DNA of 64,000 nucleotides from Bacillota bacterium (GTDB lineage Bacteria > Bacillota > Clostridia > Lachnospirales > Bianqueaceae): positions 1-64,000 of the forward strand of contig JAFRUE010000007.1 in the NCBI GenBank assembly GCA_017441925.1, read 5' to 3'. The notes under the pieces are model-generated. The model searched no databases, was not told the origin of the DNA, and saw only the letters and a list, made by a program, of their open reading frames with translations. The translations under genes and the position numbers were made by a program. Below, piece after piece: positions 53,487 through 61,154 of this stretch. How positions within the stretch are numbered: position 1 is the first letter of the stretch; each line of letters starts with the position of its first letter.

Positions 53487-54551
53487 ATGGAGATCAAGAT
53501 CACTAAGAATCAGAACCCGGCCGTCAAGCCGGATCCGAGCACACTGGGATTTGGCAAGATCTTTACGGATCATATGTTCATGATGGATTTCGACCCGGAT
53601 CAGGGCTGGCATGACGCCAGGATCATTCCGTTCGGAAATCTGTCCATTCATCCGGCATCCACGATCCTGCATTATGGCTCCGGTATTTTCGAAGGACTGA
53701 AGGCCTATCGCCGTGCAGACGGCGAGGTCCAGATGTTCCGTCCTATCGAGAATGTCCGCCGTCTCAACAATTCCGCTGAGAGACTGTGTCTGCCGCAGAT
53801 TCCGGAAGACATGCTGATGGAGATCCTCGACACGTTCATTTCCATGGAAAAAGACTGGACGCCTTACGCGGAGGGAACCTCTCTGTACATCCGTCCTTTC
53901 ATGTTCGGAAATGACGAGAACCTCGGCGTTCACACGATCCAGCATGCGACATTCGTCATCATCTGCTCACCGGTCGGCAGCTATTACAAGGAAGGCCTGA
54001 ACCCGGTCGGCATCATGATCGAGGACAAGGACGTCCGCGCGGTCCGCGGCGGTACCGGTTACGCGAAGTGCGGCGGCAACTATGCGGCCAGCATCCGTGC
54101 CGGTATGTATGCAGAGCGCAAGGGTTATTCCCAGGTCCTGTGGCTCGACGGCGTACACCGCAAGTACATCGAGGAAGTCGGCGCGATGAATGTCATGTTC
54201 AAGATCGACGGCGAAGTCATCACTCCGGAACTGTCCGGCTCGATCCTTCCGGGAATTACCCGTAAATCCTGCATTGAGATCCTTAAGGATGAGGGATACA
54301 AGGTTACCGAGCGTCTGCTGAGCGTAGACGAGCTCGGAGAGGCTCTTCACAGCGGCAAGCTTGAGGAAGCCTGGGGCTGCGGTACGGCAGCGGTCGTTTC
54401 TCCGATCGGAGAGCTGCTGTACAAGGACACCAAGTTCACGATCAACAACAATGAAATCGGACCGGTTACACAGCACCTGTACGACACCCTGACCGGTATT
54501 CAGTGGGGCAAGATCGCGGATACCCGCGGCTGGATCCATCCGGTCAAATAA
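53487..54551 (+). CDS. ilvE: Branched-chain amino acid aminotransferase IlvE
   Basis: PLP enzyme that interconverts valine, leucine and isoleucine with their 2-oxoacids. The 354-residue fold-type IV protein has HYGSGIFEGLKAYRRADG (split), the PLP lysine at 226 in GVHRKYIEEVGAMNV, and GILPGITRKSCIEI plus GCGTAAVVSPIG. It is the last gene of the T-box 2 operon, so it should be co-induced with VOR when valyl-tRNA charging falls. RBS ATAAGGAGGAG. This position makes the amino acid the likely end product of the pathway. Confidence 0.95.
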   Translation: MEIKITKNQNPAVKPDPSTLGFGKIFTDHMFMMDFDPDQGWHDARIIPFGNLSIHPASTILHYGSGIFEGLKAYRRADGEVQMFRPIENVRRLNNSAERLCLPQIPEDMLMEILDTFISMEKDWTPYAEGTSLYIRPFMFGNDENLGVHTIQHATFVIICSPVGSYYKEGLNPVGIMIEDKDVRAVRGGTGYAKCGGNYAASIRAGMYAERKGYSQVLWLDGVHRKYIEEVGAMNVMFKIDGEVITPELSGSILPGITRKSCIEILKDEGYKVTERLLSVDELGEALHSGKLEEAWGCGTAAVVSPIGELLYKDTKFTINNNEIGPVTQHLYDTLTGIQWGKIADTRGWIHPVK

Positions 54552-54570
54552 AAAACTCTGATCAGACAGC

Positions 54571-54611
54571 AAATACCGGGAAAAGCGCACAAGCTTCTCC
54601 CGGTATTTTAT
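54571..54611 (+). terminator. Terminator after ilvE
   Basis: AAATACCGGGA / TCCCGGTATTT stem around an 18-nt loop, followed by T-rich sequence. Confidence 0.8.
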
Positions 54612-54630
54612 CAAAAAGGAGGTCACAGAA

Positions 54631-55383
54631 ATGCTGACAATGTGGGAAGCGGTACAGACAAGAATATCCTGCCGTTCTTATGAGGACAGGCTCATCGAGC
54701 CGGAGATCCTTGCAAAGCTCACAGCCTGCATAGACGCGCTGAACGCTGAATCCGGACTGCGGTTTCAGCTGTTTACAGCCGGTGAGAAGGGGCAGTCCAT
54801 CATTAAAATGTCCCCTGCGATGTTCAGCGGGCCGGTCTATACTTTCGCGGCGCTGGCCGGCGGAGAGGATCCGCTTTCTTCGGAGAAGGTCGGATACTAT
54901 GGGGAAAAACTGGTACTGTACGCGACACAGCTTGGACTTGGTACGTGCTGGGTCGCAGGGACCTATGACCGAAATTCGATCAAAGTCGACGTACCGGATG
55001 GCTGGAAGGTCTGGGATGTGATCCCTCTGGGATATGCGACAGACAGGATCCCGATGAAGCAGAAAATGATCCGTGCCACGATCCGCCGTTCCGACCGGAA
55101 GCCGGAACAGTTCCTGGAATCCGATACAGCTTACGCGGACGTGCCGGAATGGATCCGCAAAGGGATAGAGGCGGTCCTGAAAGGCCCTTCAGCCGTCAAT
55201 CAGCAGCCGGTCAATATCGTGTATAAAGACGGCAAAGTCTGCGCGAGGATCTGGAAAGACGGACGCGGACTGCAGTATAACGATCTGGGTATTGCCAAGA
55301 AACAGTTCGAAGTCGGTGCTGCCGAAGCCGGTGTGGAGGGACATTTCCTCCCCGGTGACGGTGCGGAATTCATAATCGAATAA
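54631..55383 (+). CDS. Nitroreductase-family protein
   Basis: A 250-residue FMN-dependent nitroreductase-like protein with TRISCRSYEDRLIEPEIL at the start, YYGEKLVLYATQLGLGTCWVAG in the middle and KGPSAVNQQPVNIVY at the C-terminus. This is the TM1586-type pseudo-dimer arrangement with two tandem half-domains. The physiological substrate is unknown. RBS AAAAAGGAGG. It is transcribed in the same direction as ilvE but lies beyond its terminator. Confidence 0.8.
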   Translation: MLTMWEAVQTRISCRSYEDRLIEPEILAKLTACIDALNAESGLRFQLFTAGEKGQSIIKMSPAMFSGPVYTFAALAGGEDPLSSEKVGYYGEKLVLYATQLGLGTCWVAGTYDRNSIKVDVPDGWKVWDVIPLGYATDRIPMKQKMIRATIRRSDRKPEQFLESDTAYADVPEWIRKGIEAVLKGPSAVNQQPVNIVYKDGKVCARIWKDGRGLQYNDLGIAKKQFEVGAAEAGVEGHFLPGDGAEFIIE

Positions 55384-55398
55384 GACAATTTGGAACAG

Positions 55399-56148
55399 AT
55401 GGACGAAGAAGAGCGTTGGACCATGCATGGTCTGTCGGAGGATGATCCGGATTGTATCCGCACAGTGGAAGAGATGGAAGAATACATCGACAGGATAGGA
55501 TTCCTGCCCTTATTTCGCTGTGAGATCCCGGGCTTCTCTGTGGAAGAGCATACTGCGGCTTCCGGTTGGTGGTCGGATGATTCTGCGCGCGATCCCTGGA
55601 CGTGGCGGCAGATCATAGCAGCCAGGGGGCACATTGCTTACGGGAAATTCTTTGACAGGAAGGCCGGTTTCATCTCGAAAGCATGTCTGCCTGCGTTTTC
55701 GAATCTCCGCAGGGACGGATATGATTTTGACGCGCGTTGGGAAGATGAACTTGCCAGCAGCCGCAGCAAGAGGATCATGGATCTCTTCATGGAAGAACAT
55801 GCCGACCGGGAGCTTTTCTCCTACGAGATCCGGCAGCTCGCCGGATTCGGCAAGGGCGGAGAGAAGAATTTCGAAGGGGAGATCACGAATCTGCAGATGC
55901 AGACGTATCTCTGTGTACGCGATTTCCGCCGCAGACGCAATAAGCGCGGTGAAGAATACGGCTGGGGCACAGCGGTCTACTGCCTGCCGGAGCACATCTG
56001 GGGCTATGAATATGTCACAAGCGAATACCGTGCCGATCCCAAAGAATCGGCGCGCAGGATCGCTGGCCGGGTAAAAGAACTATATCCGGCGGCTGCGGAT
56101 AAAGATATTTACAGAGTGCTCGGGATTTCGAAGACGTTATTTAAATAA
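55399..56148 (+). CDS. AlkZ-related protein
   Basis: A 249-residue protein resembling AlkZ-related family members, which share features with AlkZ/YcaQ DNA glycosylases: a helical N-terminus, WTMHGLSEDDPD, LPLFRCEIPGFSVEEHTA in pieces, ASGWWSDDSARDPWTWRQI and KGGEKNFEGEITNLQMQTYL. The start is uncertain: ATG 55399 is the first ATG, a TTG lies at 55390, and neither has a clear ribosome-binding site, which suggests coupling to the upstream nitroreductase. No catalytic motif is defined for this family, so a role in base repair is only a guess. Confidence 0.65.
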   Translation: MDEEERWTMHGLSEDDPDCIRTVEEMEEYIDRIGFLPLFRCEIPGFSVEEHTAASGWWSDDSARDPWTWRQIIAARGHIAYGKFFDRKAGFISKACLPAFSNLRRDGYDFDARWEDELASSRSKRIMDLFMEEHADRELFSYEIRQLAGFGKGGEKNFEGEITNLQMQTYLCVRDFRRRRNKRGEEYGWGTAVYCLPEHIWGYEYVTSEYRADPKESARRIAGRVKELYPAAADKDIYRVLGISKTLFK

Positions 56149-56150
56149 CT

Positions 56151-56206
56151 ATCCGGTCCGAATAGTCCGCACTGAAGATATGCTCACTATCCGGACCGGG
56201 TTTTTG
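56151..56206 (+). terminator. Terminator after the AlkZ-related gene
   Basis: CCGGTCCG / CGGACCGG stem, extended inward by AATAGT / ACTAT, followed by five T. Confidence 0.8.
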
Positions 56207-56232
56207 ATTTGAAATGGCAGGGATAACCATAT

Positions 56233-56424
56233 TTATCTCAGCCGGAAGATCTCATTTACACTCACCCTGAAATATTCGGAAATCTTCATGGCAAGTTCCA
56301 ATGTTGGATCGTACTTATTGTTTTCTATTGCGATAATAGTCTGTCTGGTAACCCCAAGTATTTCTGCCAGATCTTCCTGCCGCAGGTTTTTGCCTTTTCG
56401 CAACTCCTTGATATTATTCTTCAT
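56233..56424 (-). CDS. XRE-family transcriptional regulator
   Basis: A 63-residue single helix-turn-helix protein: NNIKELRKGKNLRQEDLAEILGVTRQTIIAIENNKYDP in pieces, with C-terminal KISEYFRVSVNEIFRLR. It is the minimal Xre/Cro type often paired with a small membrane protein. ATG 56424 is chosen; it overlaps the end of the membrane-protein gene by 11 bp. It likely represses its own two-gene operon through the palindromes at 56674-56693 and 56720-56739. Confidence 0.85.
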   Translation of the reverse strand: MKNNIKELRKGKNLRQEDLAEILGVTRQTIIAIENNKYDPTLELAMKISEYFRVSVNEIFRLR

Positions 56425-56653
56425 CAGAATCACCGGAACTGGTCAGACGTTTCGTCTCTATCAGCTTCGTCCCGAAGAAAACCAGACTGGAAGCAACGAA
56501 GATCAGCCATACCAAGGGCAATTCGCCGGTTTTAAGAAAACAGAAAAGGCAGTAGACGACAAGCGCGAGCTGCAGAAAAACAAAAGCATTTCGGGCAGCT
56601 TTATAATTAACTGCCATTTCCATCTCATCAGCTTTGATCGAAAACTTTTTCAT
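56414..56653 (-). CDS. Small membrane protein paired with an XRE regulator
   Basis: A 79-residue protein. MKKFSIKADEMEMAVNYKAARN precedes two hydrophobic segments (about 25-42 and 48-66: FVFLQLALVVYCLFCFL and LVWLIFVASSLVFFGTKL). The tail is acidic. GGGAGGGATG lies upstream of ATG 56653. I do not recognise a function. The arrangement with a downstream overlapping XRE gene and two operators suggests a self-regulating module. Confidence 0.75.
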   Translation of the reverse strand: MKKFSIKADEMEMAVNYKAARNAFVFLQLALVVYCLFCFLKTGELPLVWLIFVASSLVFFGTKLIETKRLTSSGDSDEE

Positions 56654-56673
56654 AAAGACATCCCTCCCTAAAA

Positions 56674-56693
56674 ATGTAAAAAGAATTTTACAT
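56674..56693. promoter_or_regulatory. XRE operator 1 (downstream of -10)
   Basis: Perfect palindrome ATGTAAAA-AGAA-TTTTACAT of 20 bp, between the -10 and the ribosome-binding site. Confidence 0.65.
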
Positions 56694-56697
56694 GACC

Positions 56698-56726
56698 AAT
56701 ATAGCACAAAAGACAACTGATGTAAA
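56698..56726 (-). promoter_or_regulatory. Promoter of the membrane protein / XRE pair
   Basis: On the minus strand: -35 TTTACA (56721-56726, inside operator 2), 17-bp spacer, -10 TATATT (56698-56703). Confidence 0.6.
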
Positions 56727-56739
56727 GTGCTTTTTACAT
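56720..56739. promoter_or_regulatory. XRE operator 2 (overlaps -35)
   Basis: Inverted repeat ATGTAAA-GTGCTT-TTTACAT of 20 bp; its left arm contains the -35 element. Confidence 0.6.
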
Positions 56740-56805
56740 TTTGAAAGCAAAAACTCCCGGATATGTTGTTAAGGCGTATGTGAAGAGTCTGTAAAAAATA
56801 TAGAA

Positions 56806-56870
56806 TAAAGCAATAGAGGGCTCAGAGTGCGCCTTTAAAATGAGCGCACTCCGAGCCCTCTATTGCTTTA
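56806..56870 (-). terminator. Two-tier terminator after the glutathione peroxidase gene
   Basis: Outer stem AAAGCAATAGAGGGCTC / GAGCCCTCTATTGCTTT (56807-56823 / 56853-56869), then inner GAGTGCGC / GCGCACTC separated by an A-C mismatch. Read on the minus strand it is followed by TATTCTATATTTTTT. It contains the conserved apical module. Confidence 0.8.
56829..56847 (+). repeat. Conserved terminator apical module, copy 3
   Basis: GCGCCTTTAAAATGAGCGC: GCGC/GCGC around loop CTTTAAAATGA. It differs from copy 2 at one base. Confidence 0.6.
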
Positions 56871-56884
56871 ATTGCATACTTTAT

Positions 56885-57427
56885 TTACAGCAGACTCTTC
56901 ACACACGCCTCAACATCAGCCATATCCGCCGTCGGTTCGAAGCGCGCGACGACCTCGCCGTCACGGTTCACGATGAACTTGGTGAAGTTCCATTTAATGT
57001 CGGATTTCTTGTTCCAGTCGGGATCCTGCTGCGCGAACATTTTCGCCAGAAGATCGGAATACTTGCCGTCGGGCAGGCCTTTGAAGCCTTGCTGAGCCTT
57101 CAGGTAGGTGTAAAGGGGCAGCTCGTTCTCGCCGTTGACATCGGATTTCTTCATCTGCGGAAAAGTTGTGTTGTAATGAAGGGTGCAGAACTGATGGATC
57201 TCTTCGTCCGTACCGGGCGCCTGTCCGCCGAACTGATTGCAGGGGACGTCGATGATCTCAAAACCCTGCTCATGATAGTTGCGGTACATTGCTTCAAGCG
57301 GCTCATAATGCGGTGTGAAGCCGCAGCCCGTCGCGGTGTTGACGATCAGAACGACTTTGCCCTTGCAGCATTCGAGGGAAATGTCCTCGCCTGCGGGGTT
57401 CTTGACACTGTAATCATAAATGCTCAT
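56885..57427 (-). CDS. Glutathione peroxidase-family protein (thiol peroxidase)
   Basis: A 180-residue GPx-fold protein: MSIYDYSVKNPAGEDISLECCKGK with the peroxidatic cysteine in VNTATGCGFTPHYEPLE, VPCNQFGGQAPGTDEEI, and WNFTKFIVNRDGEVVARFEPT with the catalytic Trp/Asn. Bacterial GPx-fold proteins usually use thioredoxin rather than glutathione. It uses Cys, not selenocysteine. It follows the nitroreductase gene by 18 bp on the same strand, so they form a likely two-gene oxidative-stress unit. Confidence 0.93.
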   Translation of the reverse strand: MSIYDYSVKNPAGEDISLECCKGKVVLIVNTATGCGFTPHYEPLEAMYRNYHEQGFEIIDVPCNQFGGQAPGTDEEIHQFCTLHYNTTFPQMKKSDVNGENELPLYTYLKAQQGFKGLPDGKYSDLLAKMFAQQDPDWNKKSDIKWNFTKFIVNRDGEVVARFEPTADMADVEACVKSLL

Positions 57428-57445
57428 GAATATACCTCCGGTATT

Positions 57446-57958
57446 TTATAAATAGAAAGTTGTTTCAGACAGATCCTTGCGTTTGAAATGGTTGGGCAGA
57501 GGACCGGCGTCCTCAGCAGCGTATCCGAGATCGAGCGCAAGAACGACTTTCTCACTGTCCGGCAGATTCAGAGACGCGGCCAGTTTCTCCGGTTCGATCT
57601 TATTCAGCCAGCAGCTCTCGACGCCTTCATTCTTGGCGGCAAGCATCAGATGGGTCGCGACGATCGCGGCGTCCTCAGCGCCTGAATCCATCGTTCCGCT
57701 TGGATAAACATAGGCGTCGTTCACATAATACGCAACGACAAGAACGGTCGGCGCGCCGTAGCGGCAAGGGCTTGCTTCATCAAATTTAGCCAGAGCCTCC
57801 TCAGATTCCAGGACATAGATCCGCTGTACCTGGGCGTTTCTGGCAGTAGGAGCGAGACGCCCCGCTTCCAGGATCGCGGAGAGGGCCTGTCTGTCGACAG
57901 GACGGCTGTCGTATTTCTTACAGGAGTATCTGGCACGGATCAGTTCATTGAATTCCAT
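57446..57958 (-). CDS. Nitroreductase-family NAD(P)H:flavin oxidoreductase
   Basis: A 170-residue FMN-binding nitroreductase: MEFNELIRARYSCKKYDSRPVD with the FMN-phosphate Arg in RARYSCKKYDSR, then LAPTARNAQVQRIYV and GAEDAAIVATHLMLAAKNEGVESCWLN in pieces. ATG 57958 follows AAAGGCGG; the frame extends to 58069 but crosses the promoter region. It is upstream of the glutathione peroxidase gene. Substrate unknown. Confidence 0.88.
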   Translation of the reverse strand: MEFNELIRARYSCKKYDSRPVDRQALSAILEAGRLAPTARNAQVQRIYVLESEEALAKFDEASPCRYGAPTVLVVAYYVNDAYVYPSGTMDSGAEDAAIVATHLMLAAKNEGVESCWLNKIEPEKLAASLNLPDSEKVVLALDLGYAAEDAGPLPNHFKRKDLSETTFYL

Positions 57959-58040
57959 TGTATATCCGCCTTTCTGCGGCTTAGACCGCCTTAGTTGTGT
58001 TTCCCGGTAAAAGCTGTCACGAGTGTGACTGCATAAATAC

Positions 58041-58069
58041 AAATTAACATGAAAGGGCTGATCTGTCAA
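58041..58069 (-). promoter_or_regulatory. Promoter of the nitroreductase-gpx pair
   Basis: On the minus strand: -35 TTGACA (58064-58069), 17-bp spacer, -10 TAATTT (58041-58046). Confidence 0.6.
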
Positions 58070-58095
58070 CAGACTGTCTTGCCGCTGTGTACTGT

Positions 58096-58974
58096 TTACT
58101 CCGAAAATGATGCTCGTATCTGCTTTAGGAATCGTTCTGCGATCGGCGTAAAGCTCTGATACTTATTCCATATCATATACATTTTTATTTCCAGACGCGG
58201 GAAGAACGGACGGAAAGCCAGCCCGCTGTCTGGGGACGTATCAACCAGATTGTTCAGCGTCAGGAGAATCCCGAGACCTTCCTTCGCGAACATGGATCCG
58301 TTATAGGCAAGACGGAAGGAACCCTCAAGACGCAGCTTGCTGAAACGGTCCCTGGCCCATGGGCGTATATCGTTCTCCCAGCTTTGCTCCGAGCAGAAAA
58401 GCGGCAGGCCGGCAAGATCGTCCACGGTGATGCAGTCTTTCTGTGCCAACCCGGAGCCGGCCGGTAAGACCGCCCCGAAATAATCAGCTTCGGGAAAGGA
58501 GATGAAGTTATATTTCCGTTCGTCCGGCGCCTCGCAGATCACAGCGAAATCCAGGAGCCCTTTATCCAGCTTTTCCGTAACCTGTTCCGTGTCGCCGCTC
58601 GTGATGTGATAACGGAGATCCGGATAGATCTTTCTGAAATCCCGGATCTCCCTGGCCAGATAACGGATCTGATAGGATTCTGCCAGTCCGAAATAGATAT
58701 CGCCGCCGGTGATGTCGTCCAGCGACAGGAATTCCTGCTCGATCTTATCCGCCATGGAAATAAGGTCTTCTGCACGGTCGCGTAGCAGTACCCCTTCTTC
58801 TGTCAGCGTGATGCTGAAACTGTGACGGATAAAAAGCTTCTTGCCCAGCTCGTCTTCCAGACTTTTCAGCTGTTTGGAAAGCGTCGGCTGCGTCACATGC
58901 AGGATGTCAGCGGCCCGGGTCATGTTCTCTTCTCTGGCAACAGCCAGAAAATATCTTAGTGTTCGGATTTCCAT
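58096..58974 (-). CDS. LysR-family transcriptional regulator
   Basis: A 292-residue LysR protein. The winged helix-turn-helix covers about 1-60: MEIRTLRYFLAVAREENMTRAADILHVTQPTLSKQLKSLEDELGKKLF, here in pieces. It is followed by the effector-binding domain (about 90-292). ATG 58974 follows AAGGAG. It lies divergent from the small gene at 59114, with a perfect 16-bp palindrome in the shared region, and upstream of the nitroreductase-gpx pair. Its targets and ligand are unknown. Confidence 0.9.
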   Translation of the reverse strand: MEIRTLRYFLAVAREENMTRAADILHVTQPTLSKQLKSLEDELGKKLFIRHSFSITLTEEGVLLRDRAEDLISMADKIEQEFLSLDDITGGDIYFGLAESYQIRYLAREIRDFRKIYPDLRYHITSGDTEQVTEKLDKGLLDFAVICEAPDERKYNFISFPEADYFGAVLPAGSGLAQKDCITVDDLAGLPLFCSEQSWENDIRPWARDRFSKLRLEGSFRLAYNGSMFAKEGLGILLTLNNLVDTSPDSGLAFRPFFPRLEIKMYMIWNKYQSFTPIAERFLKQIRASFSE

Positions 58975-59015
58975 GTTGTTTTCTCCTTGCTGATCGGCTG
59001 TGATATGCTGATCAA

Positions 59016-59031
59016 GAATATCATGATATTC
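59016..59031. promoter_or_regulatory. Candidate LysR-type operator
   Basis: Perfect palindrome GAATATCATGATATTC (16 bp), 42 bp upstream of the lysR start and 11 bp before the -35 of the divergent gene. Confidence 0.5.
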
Positions 59032-59042
59032 ATTATAACTAT

Positions 59043-59071
59043 TTGTCAAACACTCGTAAAGACTCTATAAT
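59043..59071 (+). promoter_or_regulatory. Promoter of the gene at 59114
   Basis: -35 TTGTCA at 59043-59048, 17-bp spacer, consensus -10 TATAAT at 59066-59071. Confidence 0.7.
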
Positions 59072-59113
59072 GAAATCGCAGCAGGAAAAACGCATGCGGA
59101 GGAGAGATCGCAA

Positions 59114-59347
59114 ATGACGGAAGAGCTGGAAAGAATCCTTACGAACATGGAGGACGCCGGGTGCGGCAGCGAGGAACTGAAAAAAGCGCAGCAGCTCTAT
59201 GAAGCAGACGATACCGAAGCATTGCTGCGTTATTTCCGCAGGTGCCGGTGCAGCCGGATGGAAGAGCTTCATGAAAGCCAGCGGAGAGTTGATTGCCTTG
59301 ATTATCTGATCAGGCATACGGCAAATCTCAAGACGATAAGGAAATGA
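59114..59347 (+). CDS. Small helical protein of unknown function
   Basis: A 77-residue acidic, mostly helical protein with several cysteines (Cys17, plus RRCRCSR near 42-48). Patterns MTEELERILTNMEDAGCGSEELKKAQQLYEADD and SQRRVDCLDYLIRHTANL, given in pieces, look like a soluble helical hairpin. I do not recognise a function. RBS GGAGGAGAG. It overlaps the lipoprotein gene by 4 bp and is divergent from lysR, so both may be LysR targets. Confidence 0.65.
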   Translation: MTEELERILTNMEDAGCGSEELKKAQQLYEADDTEALLRYFRRCRCSRMEELHESQRRVDCLDYLIRHTANLKTIRK

Positions 59348-59946
59348 TGAGAAGGATGAGAATGAAGACTGTTATTGCACTGCTCATTGCGGTCATGCTG
59401 GTCTCTCTTATGGGATGCGCAACAGTACCAATAGCCAAGAATGATGCTTCAGAAGCGGCATCTGCCGAAACACCGCAGAATACATCAGCAGCGGTTCAGG
59501 CAGATCAGGAACCGGAACAGGGATCGGACCGGGAATCGGAGGAAAAAATGAGTATCAGTATGATAGACCAGACAGAAAGTATAACAGAAATGGATTCCCT
59601 TTCTCTCACTATCGACAATACGCCGGTCGAGGTCATCTGGGAAGACAACGAATCAATTGAGGCGCTGAAGGAACTGGTCACAGATGGGCCGCTGACGGTG
59701 CAGATGTCCATGTACAGCACATTTGAACAGGTCGGTCCTCTTGGAACAGGCCTTCCGAGGAATGACGTGCAGACGGTCACGGAGGCCGGAGATATCGTAC
59801 TTTATTCCGGCAATCAGATCGTTATATTCTACGGCTCCAATTCATGGGCTTATACACGGCTTGGCAAGATCACGGACAAGACCGCATCCGAAATGAAAGA
59901 ACTTCTCGGCAGCGGAGATGTAACGCTTACGCTCTCGTTGGACTGA
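59344..59946 (+). CDS. Lipoprotein with cyclophilin-like fold
   Basis: A 200-residue predicted lipoprotein. A signal peptide ends in the lipobox LVSLMGC near residue 25, and a Ser/Glu/Ala-rich linker follows. The C-terminal domain (about 75-200) resembles the cyclophilin-like fold family: VEVIWEDNESIEALKELV, PLGTGLPRNDVQTVTEAGDIVLY and NQIVIFYGSNSWAYTRLGKI. Such proteins are surface-exposed, with no established enzymatic activity. Alternative in-frame starts lie at 59347, 59356 and 59362. Confidence 0.75.
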   Translation: MMRRMRMKTVIALLIAVMLVSLMGCATVPIAKNDASEAASAETPQNTSAAVQADQEPEQGSDRESEEKMSISMIDQTESITEMDSLSLTIDNTPVEVIWEDNESIEALKELVTDGPLTVQMSMYSTFEQVGPLGTGLPRNDVQTVTEAGDIVLYSGNQIVIFYGSNSWAYTRLGKITDKTASEMKELLGSGDVTLTLSLD

Positions 59947-60010
59947 ACCAAAGCTGACAGATATTGCAGATCATTATTCTTCACAAATAAAGAAATATAA
60001 GGAGATCATC

Positions 60011-61144
60011 ATGAATTTTACACTTGAAAAGAAACTTGGCTTTGGCTTGATGAGACTACCGCAGAATTCGGCGAGTGCCGCGGATATCGACTTGGAACAG
60101 GTAAAACAGATGGTGGATCTGTTCCTGGAAAAGGGCTTTACCTATTTTGACACGGCCTGGATGTATAACGGATTTGCCAGCGAGAGCGCGGTGAAAGAAG
60201 TGCTGACATCCCGCCATCCGAGGGAATCCTTTACGCTGGCAACAAAGCTCCATGCGGGGTTCGTGCATTCTTTTGAGGATCGGGACAAGGTGTTCAGCGC
60301 GCAGCTGGAGAAGACCGGCGCCGGTTATTTTGACTATTATCTGCTCCACGGGATCGAGGCGGGCATGCTTCCCACGTATGAGAAATATGACTGTTTCAGC
60401 TGGCTGCTCGGCAAAAAGGCCGACGGTCTCGTAAAGCACGCGGGCTTCTCTTTCCATGATCAGCCGGAGCTTCTCGATCAGATCCTGACGGAGCATCCAG
60501 AGATGGAGTTCGTTCAGCTGCAGATCAATTATCTGGACTGGGAGAGCGAATGGATACGGAGCCGTGACTGTTATGAAGTATGCGTGAAGCACGGGAAACC
60601 GGTCATCGTCATGGAGCCGGTCAAGGGTGGCACACTGGCAAAAGTCCCGGAGAAGGCAGAGAAACTCTTTAAGGCGCAGGATCCGGCAAAATCCGTACCA
60701 AGCTGGGCGATCCGTTTCGCGGCGTCGCTCCCGAACGTAATGGTAGTACTCTCCGGCATGAGCAGTTTTGCCCAAATGGAGGACAACTTGAGTTATATGA
60801 CGGACTTCACACCGTTGACAGAAGAGGAAAAGAATGTGTGCTTCCGTGCCCGTGATATTATCAACAGCCGGATCACTGTTCCCTGTACAGCCTGCCACTA
60901 CTGCACAGAAGGATGCCCCATGAATATCGCTATTCCGGAATATTTCTCCCTGTATAACGAAGATATGCGGGAAGACCTGACAGAGAAGGGCTGGACCGTG
61001 AACTTCACAAATTATGAGCTTCTTTCACAAAAAAGAGGAAAGGCGAAGGACTGCATTGCCTGCGGTCAGTGCGAGGAAGTATGTCCTCAGCACCTGAAGA
61101 TCATTGATTTTCTGAAAGATGTCTCAGCTCATTATGACAGATAA
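60011..61144 (+). CDS. Aldo/keto reductase with C-terminal 4Fe-4S domain
   Basis: A 377-residue fusion. The N-terminal aldo/keto reductase barrel (about 1-280) has FDTAWMYNGFASE with the catalytic Asp/Tyr, ATKLHAG and IVMEPVKGGTLAKVP. The C-terminal ferredoxin-like region has CTACHYCTEGCPM near 296 and CIACGQCEEVCPQ near 350, two [4Fe-4S] sites. Such proteins probably couple ferredoxin electrons to carbonyl reduction or oxidation in anaerobes. It overlaps the next frame's upstream region and is followed by a DUF362 lipoprotein, so a redox operon is likely. RBS ATAAGGAG. Confidence 0.9.
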   Translation: MNFTLEKKLGFGLMRLPQNSASAADIDLEQVKQMVDLFLEKGFTYFDTAWMYNGFASESAVKEVLTSRHPRESFTLATKLHAGFVHSFEDRDKVFSAQLEKTGAGYFDYYLLHGIEAGMLPTYEKYDCFSWLLGKKADGLVKHAGFSFHDQPELLDQILTEHPEMEFVQLQINYLDWESEWIRSRDCYEVCVKHGKPVIVMEPVKGGTLAKVPEKAEKLFKAQDPAKSVPSWAIRFAASLPNVMVVLSGMSSFAQMEDNLSYMTDFTPLTEEEKNVCFRARDIINSRITVPCTACHYCTEGCPMNIAIPEYFSLYNEDMREDLTEKGWTVNFTNYELLSQKRGKAKDCIACGQCEEVCPQHLKIIDFLKDVSAHYDR

Positions 61145-61154
61145 GAGGTGTTCT

